From: CAYHPY01 sp964358485
Lineage (GTDB): Bacteria > Elusimicrobiota > Elusimicrobia > UBA1565 > UBA9628
Direction: 5' to 3'
Length of the DNA: 15,055 bases
Assembly (NCBI GenBank): GCA_964358485.1
Contig: CAYHPY010000092.1
Span: 1-15,055 of the forward strand
Position 1 is the stretch's first letter; each line of letters starts with the position of its first letter. A model generated the notes under the pieces. It ran no database searches. It was not told the origin of the DNA and saw only the letters and a program-made list of their open reading frames with translations. The translations under genes were made by a program, and so were the position numbers. Shown here in pieces: positions 8,113 to 13,941 of the stretch.

Positions 8113-9137
8113 AGCCAGCCGAGGCGGCGCAGTTCGCCGTTCAGGGTCTTGGCGATTTGCTCGTGCACGCGCGCGGGCGGATGACCGTGGTAGTCCATCC
8201 CGGGCAGGGCCCCCAGAATCGGAAATAGATCGAGGAGGGCGATCGACTCCTCCCGGCAAAACCGCGCCAACTCCTCCCGGCGGGACGCCGGATTGCGCTC
8301 CCATTCGGCCCCGACTGGAATCAGCATCACCAGGAAGCGCCCGCCGGCCCCTTCGGCCCCGTCCCGGAACCGCCGCAGAATTGCGCGGTGAAGCGGCGAC
8401 AGCTCGGAGGGTTCCTCGGGCGCCCGCGCGGCCAGGGCGCGGGCGGCCAAGCCGGGTATGACCCAGGGCATCGTCCAGAAGCCCGGCTTCACGCCGCGGG
8501 CCCGGTTCCCGTCAATTTTCGGAACCGGGACATTGGTCAACGCCAAGCCCGATCCCGTTGAAACAAACCTGGGCTTGGCGTGTCCCGTGACCGCCACCGC
8601 GTGCTCCGCCCGGCCGAAATCGTCCAGGATGACGGCCAGGACGGCGACGTCCGGCTTCATGGGGAGGGCGTCCCGCTCAAAGCGCAGGAGCATCTGGTCG
8701 ATCCCGTAGCCTTCCACCCCGAGATTGACGCTTTCTCCTCCCGGCGAGAGCAACCGGTCCAGGCGGGCGGGGAATTCTTCGCCGTCGGCGACCTCCAGGC
8801 CGAAGGTGAAGGAGTCTCCGACGATCGCCACCCGCCGCAGGCCGGCCGGCTTTGGATTTTTGAATTCGCGGCGGGCCCGGAAGGCCTGGGCGTTGATCGT
8901 GATCCCGGGGCCCCCGGCGGAGGGGATCGGGCACCACCCTAAATCCGGGTCGTAGCGGTCCCAGGGATTGAAGGCGGCGGCGGCGGCCTGGGCCCGAGCC
9001 AGGTCCGTGGCGTCCAGGCCGGGGGAAAGCCGGGACAGGAGCCAGAGGCGGGCGCCCGTCTCCGCCAGGGCCAGCGCCGCCACGGTTCCCAAAAAGACCA
9101 GCATTCCTCGATGAAAGGCCTTCGCCGGGTTCTCCAA
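8109..9137 (-). CDS. Membrane-anchored SGNH/GDSL-type hydrolase, function unknown
   Basis: The 342-residue protein has one N-terminal hydrophobic helix (about residues 12-34) with an Ala-Glu-Thr-Gly-Ala-Arg segment, then YDPDLGWCP and ITINAQAFR, a pair typical of extracytoplasmic SGNH esterase-like proteins. Block I is VAIVGDSFTFG with Ser109 as likely nucleophile. NLGVEGYGIDQ and a C-terminal DYH...H segment fit the remaining blocks. The likely role is ester removal or transfer on an envelope glycan, but no substrate can be named. It converges on proS and overlaps its end by four bases. The start is uncertain: TTG at 9137 (used here) keeps basic residues before the helix, ATG at 9104 is shorter, and TTG at 9176 coincides with the predicted -35 box and is unlikely. 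Confidence 0.82.
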   Translation of the reverse strand: MENPAKAFHRGMLVFLGTVAALALAETGARLWLLSRLSPGLDATDLARAQAAAAAFNPWDRYDPDLGWCPIPSAGGPGITINAQAFRARREFKNPKPAGLRRVAIVGDSFTFGLEVADGEEFPARLDRLLSPGGESVNLGVEGYGIDQMLLRFERDALPMKPDVAVLAVILDDFGRAEHAVAVTGHAKPRFVSTGSGLALTNVPVPKIDGNRARGVKPGFWTMPWVIPGLAARALAARAPEEPSELSPLHRAILRRFRDGAEGAGGRFLVMLIPVGAEWERNPASRREELARFCREESIALLDLFPILGALPGMDYHGHPPARVHEQIAKTLNGELRRLGWL

Positions 9138-9147
9138 GGTGACTCGA

Positions 9148-9176
9148 ATTCTAGCAACGCCGCTCCGACGGCGCAA
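9148..9176 (-). promoter_or_regulatory. Putative promoter of the SGNH hydrolase gene
   Basis: On the minus strand TTGCGC (9171-9176) and TAGAAT (9148-9153) are separated by 17 bases. The -10 matches the consensus at five of six positions, the -35 at three. Transcription would begin near 9141, only a few bases before the TTG at 9137, or about 37 bases before ATG 9104. The element lies inside the degraded gene on the other strand. Confidence 0.4.
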
Positions 9177-9536
9177 GGGCGCTGGGTGCTGATTTCAGCG
9201 GGTCTTGCCCTGATGATCCCAAGCTCTGCGCCGACGCCCAGGCGCCGGCGGCGAAGGTGGACGGCGTCTGCGCCGCCGCTCCGGGTCCCGGGAGCGGGGA
9301 GCTCCTCGACTTGGTTTCGGAGCTCATCTCGGAAACCCGACCGCCTTTTTGAGAGCATCGGCAGGGAAAAGGAACTCTATCGCGCAATCGAGGCCGTCAT
9401 CCCCGCCTACTACGCCCGAAAAACCCGCGAGGTCTCGGCGGGCGATAAGGCCCTGGCCGGCATCTTAGCGCTGTTGGAGGCCGGCCGCGGTGAGGGCCTC
9501 TATCTGAGCCCGTCGGGCGGCGAGTTCACTTCGTAG
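9155..9536 (+). pseudogene. Truncated, frameshifted gene remnant (unknown, possibly secreted protein)
   Basis: Two adjacent frames together read like one protein. Frame 2 from 9155 gives a Cys-containing segment (SGSCPDDPKLC, then KVDGVC) and ELLDLVSELISETRPPF before TGA at about 9350. Frame 0 then continues ESIGREKELYRAIEAVIPAY and ends EGLYLSPSGGEFTS, stop 9534-9536. Removing one T from the TTTTT run at about 9346-9350 joins the two frames. Both segments have the GC-rich third positions typical of real genes here. The upstream end is missing: the frame is closed by TAG at 9152 and offers no start codon. I do not recognise the family. A single-base assembly error could explain the frameshift but not the lost N terminus. 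Confidence 0.55.
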
Positions 9537-9571
9537 TTTTTCCAACGGAAGTTGTAGTTCGAGGCGTGGGA
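9497..9571. repeat. Diverged 75-bp direct repeat, copy A
   Basis: Aligns without gaps to 10091-10165 with 57 of 75 bases identical (76%), in the same orientation and offset by 594 bases. It begins two bases beyond the hicA stop codon (on the minus strand) and overlaps the last codons of the plus-strand gene remnant. Its best conserved part is the GTTTTTCCA / CGGAA / TTG / AGTTCG core. Confidence 0.75.
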
Positions 9572-9572
9572 A

Positions 9573-9800
9573 TTAAAGGAACTTCAAAAATTCATCGACG
9601 GTCAGTCCGGCACTCTCGATGATTGAGTCCAAGGTCCCGGTGTCGAGGCTCCGATGATCCGGCACGACCACCTGGGCATACGGAGAATCCCGCCTGAGGA
9701 TGATATGGCTGCCTCCGGCCCTTCGCCGTGCGTAAAAACCGGCCCGGATCAAGGCGCGGAGCACCCGTTTTGCCGGCAACCCGCGGGGAAGCTTGCTCAC
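9573..9800 (-). CDS. hicA: HicA family mRNA interferase toxin
   Basis: HicA toxins are small dsRBD-fold ribonucleases that cleave mRNA when freed from HicB. This 75-residue protein has the family pattern: a Lys/Arg-rich first helix ending LIRAGFYARR, then GGSHIIL with the catalytic His at residue 32, then VVVPDHRSLDTGTLDSII and a C-terminal AGLTVDEFLKFL helix. It starts with GTG, whose bases overlap the hicB stop (GTGA at 9797-9800), so translation is coupled with the antitoxin upstream. Its TAA is followed directly, in the same frame, by a repeat-encoded peptide (see repeat A). The active-site His and overall length are intact, so the toxin is probably functional. Confidence 0.88.
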   Translation of the reverse strand: MSKLPRGLPAKRVLRALIRAGFYARRRAGGSHIILRRDSPYAQVVVPDHRSLDTGTLDSIIESAGLTVDEFLKFL

Positions 9801-10018
9801 TTGGCCGAAACGAGGAGCTGGACCGTTTCCCGTGCGACTTCGGTGGGGACGGGGAGGCCGTCTTCAATGAGGCATTCGACATAGTCTTTCATCGCGGCCC
9901 GGAGGTTGGAGAGGGCGGAGGCTTTGGTTTTCCCTTGGCTGACACAGCCACGAAGCGCCGGGCAGAAGGCGACAAACCCCGACTCCCGGCCCTTTTCGAT
10001 TATGACCGTGTATTTCAT
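9797..10018 (-). CDS. hicB: HicB family antitoxin
   Basis: HicB binds and blocks HicA. The 73-residue protein starts MKYTVIIEKGRESGFVAF and has the degenerate RNase H-like HicB core CPALRGCVSQGKTKASALSN, followed by AAMKDYVECLIEDGLPVP. The ATG at 10018 is preferred over an in-frame ATG at 10102, because the longer form adds residues unlike the family that lie across the promoter and repeat B. The chain ends soon after the core and shows no room for the C-terminal ribbon-helix-helix or HTH DNA-binding domain of larger HicB proteins, so self-repression of the operon is doubtful. Antitoxin first, toxin second, with a four-base overlap, is a common arrangement. Confidence 0.85.
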   Translation of the reverse strand: MKYTVIIEKGRESGFVAFCPALRGCVSQGKTKASALSNLRAAMKDYVECLIEDGLPVPTEVARETVQLLVSAK

Positions 10019-10026
10019 TATTTCCC

Positions 10027-10055
10027 AGTATAACAGGGATTCTGGCGATAGGCAA
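10027..10055 (-). promoter_or_regulatory. Putative promoter of hicBA
   Basis: On the minus strand TTGCCT (10050-10055) and TATACT (10027-10032) are 17 bases apart, matching the sigma70 consensus at four and five of six positions. Only eight bases separate the -10 box from the hicB ATG, so the mRNA would have almost no leader. The promoter lies between repeat B and hicB, inside the repeat-bounded unit. Confidence 0.55.
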
Positions 10056-10090
10056 GGGGGAGAGGCGCATTTTAAAAAACGCTGAATTTT

Positions 10091-10165
10091 CCTCAATCTC
10101 AACTCGCCGTCCGGCGAGCTCGCTTCTATGTTTTTCCAGCGGAAATTGAAGTTCGGGCCGCGGGA
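10091..10165. repeat. Diverged 75-bp direct repeat, copy B
   Basis: Partner of 9497-9571 (57/75 identical, ungapped, same orientation). It lies three bases beyond the stop codon of the secreted-protein gene (10169-10738, minus strand). It contains a perfect six-base-pair hairpin, CTCGCC-GTCC-GGCGAG at 10103-10118, that copy A does not preserve exactly. No target-site duplication or transposase is visible. Confidence 0.75.
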
Positions 10166-10168
10166 GGA

Positions 10169-10738
10169 CTAGGGCTTTTTGTCGGGAGCCGCGGCCGCTT
10201 TTGGCTTGCGGCCGATGCCTTTGACCCAGAAGTCCATTTCCCGCTGGAAGAGGGCGCGGGTTTCGGGGGAGGTGATGTCGTAGTGCTTGAAGGGGATCAG
10301 CGACGGTCCAGGGATCATTCTTCCCTTTTCGTCCAGAGGGGCAAATGAAAAGCCTGCTTCAAGCAAAGCCCCCATCGTACTCACGAGAATGAAGATTTGC
10401 TGCTCCTTTCTGGCCGGCCGGTCCTTTTGAGCGACAAAAAACTCCACATGGGTGGCTTTTAGGGTGTCCGTTGATCGTTCCAGGATCGCCATGAAACTCC
10501 TGCGATGCCGGTCTTCGGAAGCTTTGGGGAATGCCCACTCTTCTTTGGTGGGGGAATTCTTTTGAATTATTGGAAATCTTGTAATCCCCTTGAATTTCCT
10601 ATCCTCTCCCTGGGCGAGCAACCGTTGGAAGGCGGACTCAAAAGTGGCCGGAGCGCTTGATTCCCGGACGTTCGGTTCGAGCCCGTTGACAAATTGGGGA
10701 ATGAGCAGCATACTTAATGGAACCCAAAGAGGCTTCAT
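10169..10738 (-). CDS. Hypothetical secreted protein
   Basis: I do not recognise this 189-residue protein. It starts MKPLWVPLSMLLIPQFVNG, a typical Sec signal peptide with likely cleavage after Gly19 or nearby, and has no lipobox Cys. The mature part is charged and mixed alpha/beta in look, with FSFAPLDEKGRMIPGPS and a C-terminal Lys/Ala/Pro tail (KAAAAPDKKP). A longer in-frame start at 10834 is rejected because it would bury the signal peptide and run inside the TPR gene. The ATG is separated by one base from the divergent TTG of that gene. The GC content is visibly lower than in the flanking operons (several 60-base stretches are about half A+T), suggesting transfer. Confidence 0.7.
   Translation of the reverse strand: MKPLWVPLSMLLIPQFVNGLEPNVRESSAPATFESAFQRLLAQGEDRKFKGITRFPIIQKNSPTKEEWAFPKASEDRHRRSFMAILERSTDTLKATHVEFFVAQKDRPARKEQQIFILVSTMGALLEAGFSFAPLDEKGRMIPGPSLIPFKHYDITSPETRALFQREMDFWVKGIGRKPKAAAAPDKKP
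10686..10714 (+). promoter_or_regulatory. Putative promoter of the TPR protein gene
   Basis: TTGACA (10686-10691), a perfect -35 box, is followed after 17 bases by CATACT (10709-10714), four of six to the -10 consensus. Transcription would start near 10721, leaving about 19 bases that include the AGAGG ribosome binding site. The whole promoter lies within the first codons of the divergent secreted-protein gene. Confidence 0.5.
10728..10732 (+). promoter_or_regulatory. Ribosome binding site deciding the TPR gene start
   Basis: AGAGG (within AAAGAGG) lies seven bases before TTG 10740. It supports that TTG over upstream in-frame codons (10590, 10701), which would place non-signal sequence ahead of a clear signal peptide. 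Confidence 0.6.
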
Positions 10739-10739
10739 T

Positions 10740-12041
10740 TTGAAACTCAAGTCTACAATTTTTCCGCTCTTGGCCGCCGGTGGCCTGTTGTTGACCACCC
10801 CCCTCTTCCCGGAAAATTTTTCCCCGGATTCCATGGATGAGGAAGAAGGTGATCAAGAGAAAATAGGTGGAGATTCCGTGATTGATGGTGCCGCTGAACA
10901 GGCGGCAAAACTCAGCATCCCCACCCCCAGCCCCCCAACCCCCGCCGAGGAAAAGAAAAAACAAGCCCAGCTCGCCAAGCTCGACCAAATGGTCGACGAG
11001 CGCTCCCAGAAATACCCCAACAGCCCCCAGATCGCCGCCTCCGCCGCCCCCTATTTCCAGGCCCGCGGCGATACCGACAAAGCCATCGAGCAGGCCGAGC
11101 GGGGCCTTAAACTGGCCCGCCCCGGCGGGGACCCGAAATTGACCGCGCGCCTGCTCTTGTCGCGGGGCTTGGCCCGCTATTTAAAGCGGGATTACGAGTC
11201 CGCCCACGCCGACGCCAAGCTCGCCCTGGAGAAAGACCCCAAGAGCTGGGCGGCCTTCGAGCTCTACATGTATTCCCTGGACAAGTGGCCCAGGGGCAAG
11301 CGCTCGCCGGCGATCGCCGCGGCGGGCAAGGCGGAGGGACTGAAGGCCGCTACGAAAGAGGAAGGGGCTCAGGACGCCAAACTGCGCCCCAACAGCGGCA
11401 TGACGGCCCGGACGGATACCGTGCCGGCGGCCGGCAGCGGGGCGGCGCCCACCGCCGAGGAAGCGGCCGTGGACCGGGAGCGGGCCCAGCGCCTCTTGGC
11501 CTTGCAGACGCCGGGTCTGGCGCGCACGCCCGAGCAGTGGCAGGCGCGGCAAGACGCGACGCCGTCGGCGGCTTATGAGCTTTTGATGCAGTCCATGCGG
11601 GCGCGCAAGGCGGGGGATTTGATCGCGGCGCGCAATCTGGCCGAGGTGGCGGCGCGGGCGGACCCGGCCGACCCGATGGTCTACGCCAACCGGGCCTTGG
11701 TGTTGAGCCAGATGGGAGACGTCCCCGGCGCGGTGGCGGATTTGTCCAAGGTGATCGCGCGGGGCTGGAAGTGGGGGCTGGCGTTTCGCATGAGGGCCGA
11801 CGCGTTGTTTAAAGCCAAGAAGTGGCGGGCGGCCATGACCGACGCGGAGTTGGCGGCCAAGCTCGATCCCTCGGACGCCGACGCCTGGTTTATCCTGGGG
11901 ATGGCGCGGAGCATGCTGGGCGGGGACTCGGCCCAAGCGCTGGCGGAACTCGACCGCGCGGCGGCGCTCAAGCCGGCCTTGGCGGGTTTTCGGGATTCGG
12001 TGCGGGAGAAGTTGAGGAAGGTGGAGGGTGGGGCGAGGTAG
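10740..12041 (+). CDS. Secreted tetratricopeptide-repeat protein
   Basis: The protein has 433 residues from TTG 10740. It begins MKLKSTIFPLLAAGGLLL, a Sec signal peptide, then an acidic, Pro-rich linker. A first TPR-like block at about 80-185 contains ARGDTDKAIEQAERGLKLA and LKRDYESAHADAKLALEKDP. An Ala/Gly/Thr-rich low-complexity linker spans about 190-245. A second block of three or more TPRs at about 280-425 contains AGDLIAARNLAEVAARADP, MGDVPGAVADLSKVIARG and KKWRAAMTDAELAAKLDPSD. TPRs mediate protein-protein contacts, and the signal peptide places it outside the cytoplasm; no enzymatic domain is seen. It runs toward rimP, with the intrinsic terminator at 12150-12178 as the first plausible transcript end. 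The specific role is unknown. Confidence 0.85.
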   Translation: MKLKSTIFPLLAAGGLLLTTPLFPENFSPDSMDEEEGDQEKIGGDSVIDGAAEQAAKLSIPTPSPPTPAEEKKKQAQLAKLDQMVDERSQKYPNSPQIAASAAPYFQARGDTDKAIEQAERGLKLARPGGDPKLTARLLLSRGLARYLKRDYESAHADAKLALEKDPKSWAAFELYMYSLDKWPRGKRSPAIAAAGKAEGLKAATKEEGAQDAKLRPNSGMTARTDTVPAAGSGAAPTAEEAAVDRERAQRLLALQTPGLARTPEQWQARQDATPSAAYELLMQSMRARKAGDLIAARNLAEVAARADPADPMVYANRALVLSQMGDVPGAVADLSKVIARGWKWGLAFRMRADALFKAKKWRAAMTDAELAAKLDPSDADAWFILGMARSMLGGDSAQALAELDRAAALKPALAGFRDSVREKLRKVEGGAR

Positions 12042-12096
12042 GGGTGGTAAAGTCGCTCGCGTGAAAAGGCCTGGAGTGGGTCAGCACGCGCTCGCT

Positions 12097-12126
12097 TTGA
12101 CAGCCCGGTTTTAAACCTGGTATAAT
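12097..12126 (+). promoter_or_regulatory. Strong promoter of the rimP-nusA-infB operon
   Basis: TTGACA (12097-12102) and TATAAT (12121-12126) match the consensus at all twelve positions, with an 18-base spacer and an extended -10 TGG just before TATAAT. Expected transcription start is near 12133. The spacer contains an inverted repeat, GGTTT-T-AAACC, that could be an operator or chance. Confidence 0.85.
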
Positions 12127-12149
12127 GCCTCCAAAGAGGGTGGTCATAG

Positions 12150-12178
12150 AAAGTGGCCGACGCAGAGCCACTTTTTTT
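12150..12178 (+). terminator. Intrinsic terminator in the rimP leader (possible attenuator)
   Basis: AAAGTGGC (12150-12157) pairs with GCCACTTT (12167-12174) in a perfect eight-base-pair stem around a nine-base loop. A run of seven T (12172-12178) begins within the stem's 3' arm. It lies about 17 bases after the predicted transcription start and 22 bases before the rimP ATG. The segment AAAGAGGGTGGT at 12133-12144 could instead pair, with G-U pairs, to the GCCAC-plus-T-run arm over 12 positions, giving an alternative antiterminator. It could also end the TPR gene transcript. Confidence 0.8.
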
Positions 12179-12200
12179 ATTGCCGCCTTCGGGCAAATCG

Positions 12201-12662
12201 ATGAACGCGGAAATTTCGGCGATCGAAAACGCGGTGGCCCCGGTCCTTGAGCAGGAGAAAGTCGAACTGGTCGACCTTCAATACCTCAAGGAGGGCGGGC
12301 GCTGGGTGCTTCGCTTCTTCCTGGACAAGGAGGGCGGGATCACTTTGGACGACTGCGCGTACCTTTCCGACCGGGTCGGGGGCGTCCTGGATGAAAGCAA
12401 CCTCATCAGGCACGCCTACGCTTTGGAAATTTCCTCCCCCGGCCTGGACCGTGCCATCAAGAAGGAAAAAGATTTCCGCCGCTTTTCCGGGCGCCAGGCC
12501 CGCGTCCGCCTGAAAGCCCCGATCGAGGGGCGGCGGAAATTCCTCGGACGCCTGCTGGGCGTCGAGGAAGGAGCCGTTCTCCTGGAGTGCGAGGGGAAGC
12601 TTGTCCGTTTTCCCCTGGAGACCGTGGAAGAAGCCCGGCTTGAGCCGGAGGTGGAGCCATGA
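12201..12662 (+). CDS. rimP: Ribosome maturation factor RimP
   Basis: RimP assists assembly of the 30S subunit. The 153-residue protein is of normal length. It has the N-terminal pattern VAPVLEQEKVELVDLQYLKEGG, then WVLRFFLDKEGGITLDDCAYLS and the family hallmark ALEISSPGLDRAIKKEKDF, followed by the C-terminal SH3-like domain (GRLLGVEEGAVLLE). The ATG at 12201 is preferred over an in-frame GTG at 12153, which lies in the terminator stem and would add unrelated residues. I see no clear ribosome binding site. The stop overlaps the nusA start (ATGA). Gene order rimP-nusA-infB confirms the call. Confidence 0.96.
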   Translation: MNAEISAIENAVAPVLEQEKVELVDLQYLKEGGRWVLRFFLDKEGGITLDDCAYLSDRVGGVLDESNLIRHAYALEISSPGLDRAIKKEKDFRRFSGRQARVRLKAPIEGRRKFLGRLLGVEEGAVLLECEGKLVRFPLETVEEARLEPEVEP

Positions 12663-13930
12663 CGACCAAATCCGAGTTGATCCTCGCCCTCGAGCAGATC
12701 GAGCGCGAGAAGGGAATCAAGAAGGACGAGATCCTCAAGATGATCGAGGGGGCGATGATCACCTCCTTGCGCAAGAGCCTCGGCAAGAACGCCGTCATCG
12801 AGGCGTCCATCGATCCCGACACCGCGGATTTCAAGGCCAACGTGGTCAAGAAAGTCGTGGAGACCCCGGCCGACCGCGAGGTCGAAATCGCCCTGCACGA
12901 GGCCAAGCGCTTCAAGCGGGACATCGCCCTCGGCGACGAATTGCGCCTGCCCGCCCCGGCCGCGGACTTCGCCCGGATCGCGGCCCAGATGGCCAAGCAG
13001 GTTCTGCTCCAGAAGATCCGGGAAGTGGAGCGAGACAACCTTTACGACGAATTCAAGCCCAAGGAAGGCGAATTGGTCACCGGGGCGGTGCACCGCTTCA
13101 TGGACCGCAACATCATCGTGGATCTCGGCAAGACCGAGGCCATCTTGCCCCTGCGCGAGCAGATCCGGCGGGAACGCTACGGGGTGGGTTCGCGGGTGCG
13201 CGCCGTCATCCTGAAGGTGGACAAGGCCCAGCGGGGGCCGCAGGTCCTGCTCTCTCGCGCGGCGCCGGGCTTCCTCAAGCGGCTCTTCGAGCTGGAGGTT
13301 CCCGAGATCGCCGACAAGACGGTGGAAATCGTCGAGGTCGTGCGCGACCCGGGCTTCCGGGCCAAGGTCGTGGTCAAGTCTAACGACCCGAAGGTGGACG
13401 CCGTCGGCGCCTGCGTGGGCATCCGGGGTTCGCGGATCCGGAGCATCATGAACGAGATCGCCGGAGAGCGCATCGACCTCATTCCCTTCTCGGCCGACAT
13501 CGCCGCCTTCATCGGCAGCATCCTGGCCCCGGCCAAGACTTCGGCCGTGCGGATCTTGGATCTGGAGAACCGGCGCGCGGAGGTGATCGTGCCCGACGAC
13601 CAGTTCTCCATCGCCATCGGCAAGGACGGGCAGAACGTGCGGCTGGCCTGCCGCTTGACGGGTTGGAGCCTGGAGGTCAAATCGGAGAAGCAGAACACCG
13701 AGGACGCCAAGCCCGCGGCCCGTCCCGAGGGCGGGGCCGCTTCCTTGGCGGGCATCGGGCCCAAAACGGCCGAGATTCTGGCCAAGGCGGGACTCAGCGA
13801 TCCCGCCCGTCTGGCGCAGTGCCAGGTTTCGGACCTGACCGCCCTGGAGGGCATCGGGGAGAAAACGGCCGCCAAGATCATCCAGAGCGCCAAAGAGGCC
13901 GCGCAAGCCGGCCCGTCTAAAATGGTATAA
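12659..13930 (+). CDS. nusA: Transcription termination/antitermination factor NusA
   Basis: NusA binds RNA polymerase and nascent RNA, modulating pausing, termination and antitermination. The 423-residue protein has the N-terminal polymerase-binding domain (about 1-130), an S1 domain (about 136-200, GELVTGAVHRFMDRNIIVDL), KH1 with its GIRG loop near 253, KH2 with GKDG near 320, and a C-terminal helix-hairpin-helix module with two motifs, GIGPKTAEILAKAG near 365 and GIGEKTAAKII near 400. The HhH tail replaces the E. coli AR1/AR2 layout. ATG overlaps the rimP stop by four bases. infB begins 11 bases after the stop, with no ylxR or ylxQ between. NusA could stimulate the leader terminator of its own operon, as reported for E. 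coli nusA autoregulation; this is inference. Confidence 0.97.
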   Translation: MTTKSELILALEQIEREKGIKKDEILKMIEGAMITSLRKSLGKNAVIEASIDPDTADFKANVVKKVVETPADREVEIALHEAKRFKRDIALGDELRLPAPAADFARIAAQMAKQVLLQKIREVERDNLYDEFKPKEGELVTGAVHRFMDRNIIVDLGKTEAILPLREQIRRERYGVGSRVRAVILKVDKAQRGPQVLLSRAAPGFLKRLFELEVPEIADKTVEIVEVVRDPGFRAKVVVKSNDPKVDAVGACVGIRGSRIRSIMNEIAGERIDLIPFSADIAAFIGSILAPAKTSAVRILDLENRRAEVIVPDDQFSIAIGKDGQNVRLACRLTGWSLEVKSEKQNTEDAKPAARPEGGAASLAGIGPKTAEILAKAGLSDPARLAQCQVSDLTALEGIGEKTAAKIIQSAKEAAQAGPSKMV

Positions 13931-13931
13931 T
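13923..13931 (+). promoter_or_regulatory. Possible extended -10 promoter of infB
   Basis: TGGTATAAT at 13923-13931 is a perfect extended -10 element and repeats the exact nonamer found before rimP. It spans the nusA stop codon (TAA 13928-13930). No -35 match is visible at the right distance. Ten bases separate it from the infB ATG, so any transcript would be nearly leaderless. Confidence 0.4.
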
Positions 13932-13941
13932 CCGGTTGCGC

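Noticed and set aside
9111..9536. A single intact 141-residue gene on the plus strand from ATG 9111
   Set aside because: Its first half is Arg/Ser/Pro-rich out-of-frame sequence; the protein-like signal there is in another frame, so it is better read as a frameshifted remnant.
9497..10165. The repeats as integron attC sites with hicBA as a gene cassette
   Set aside because: Gene-then-repeat order and a toxin-antitoxin cargo are suggestive, but I find no proper RYYYAAC / GTTRRRY core pair and no integrase in the window.
12042..12120. A tRNA gene (such as the initiator tRNA found before rimP in E. coli) or a clear terminator for the TPR gene
   Set aside because: No cloverleaf could be drawn. 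The only inverted repeat, CGCGTG...CACGCG, has a long loop and no T-run.
12153..12200. GTG 12153 as rimP start
   Set aside because: The extra 16 codons are the terminator hairpin and T-run, and the RimP family N terminus fits ATG 12201.
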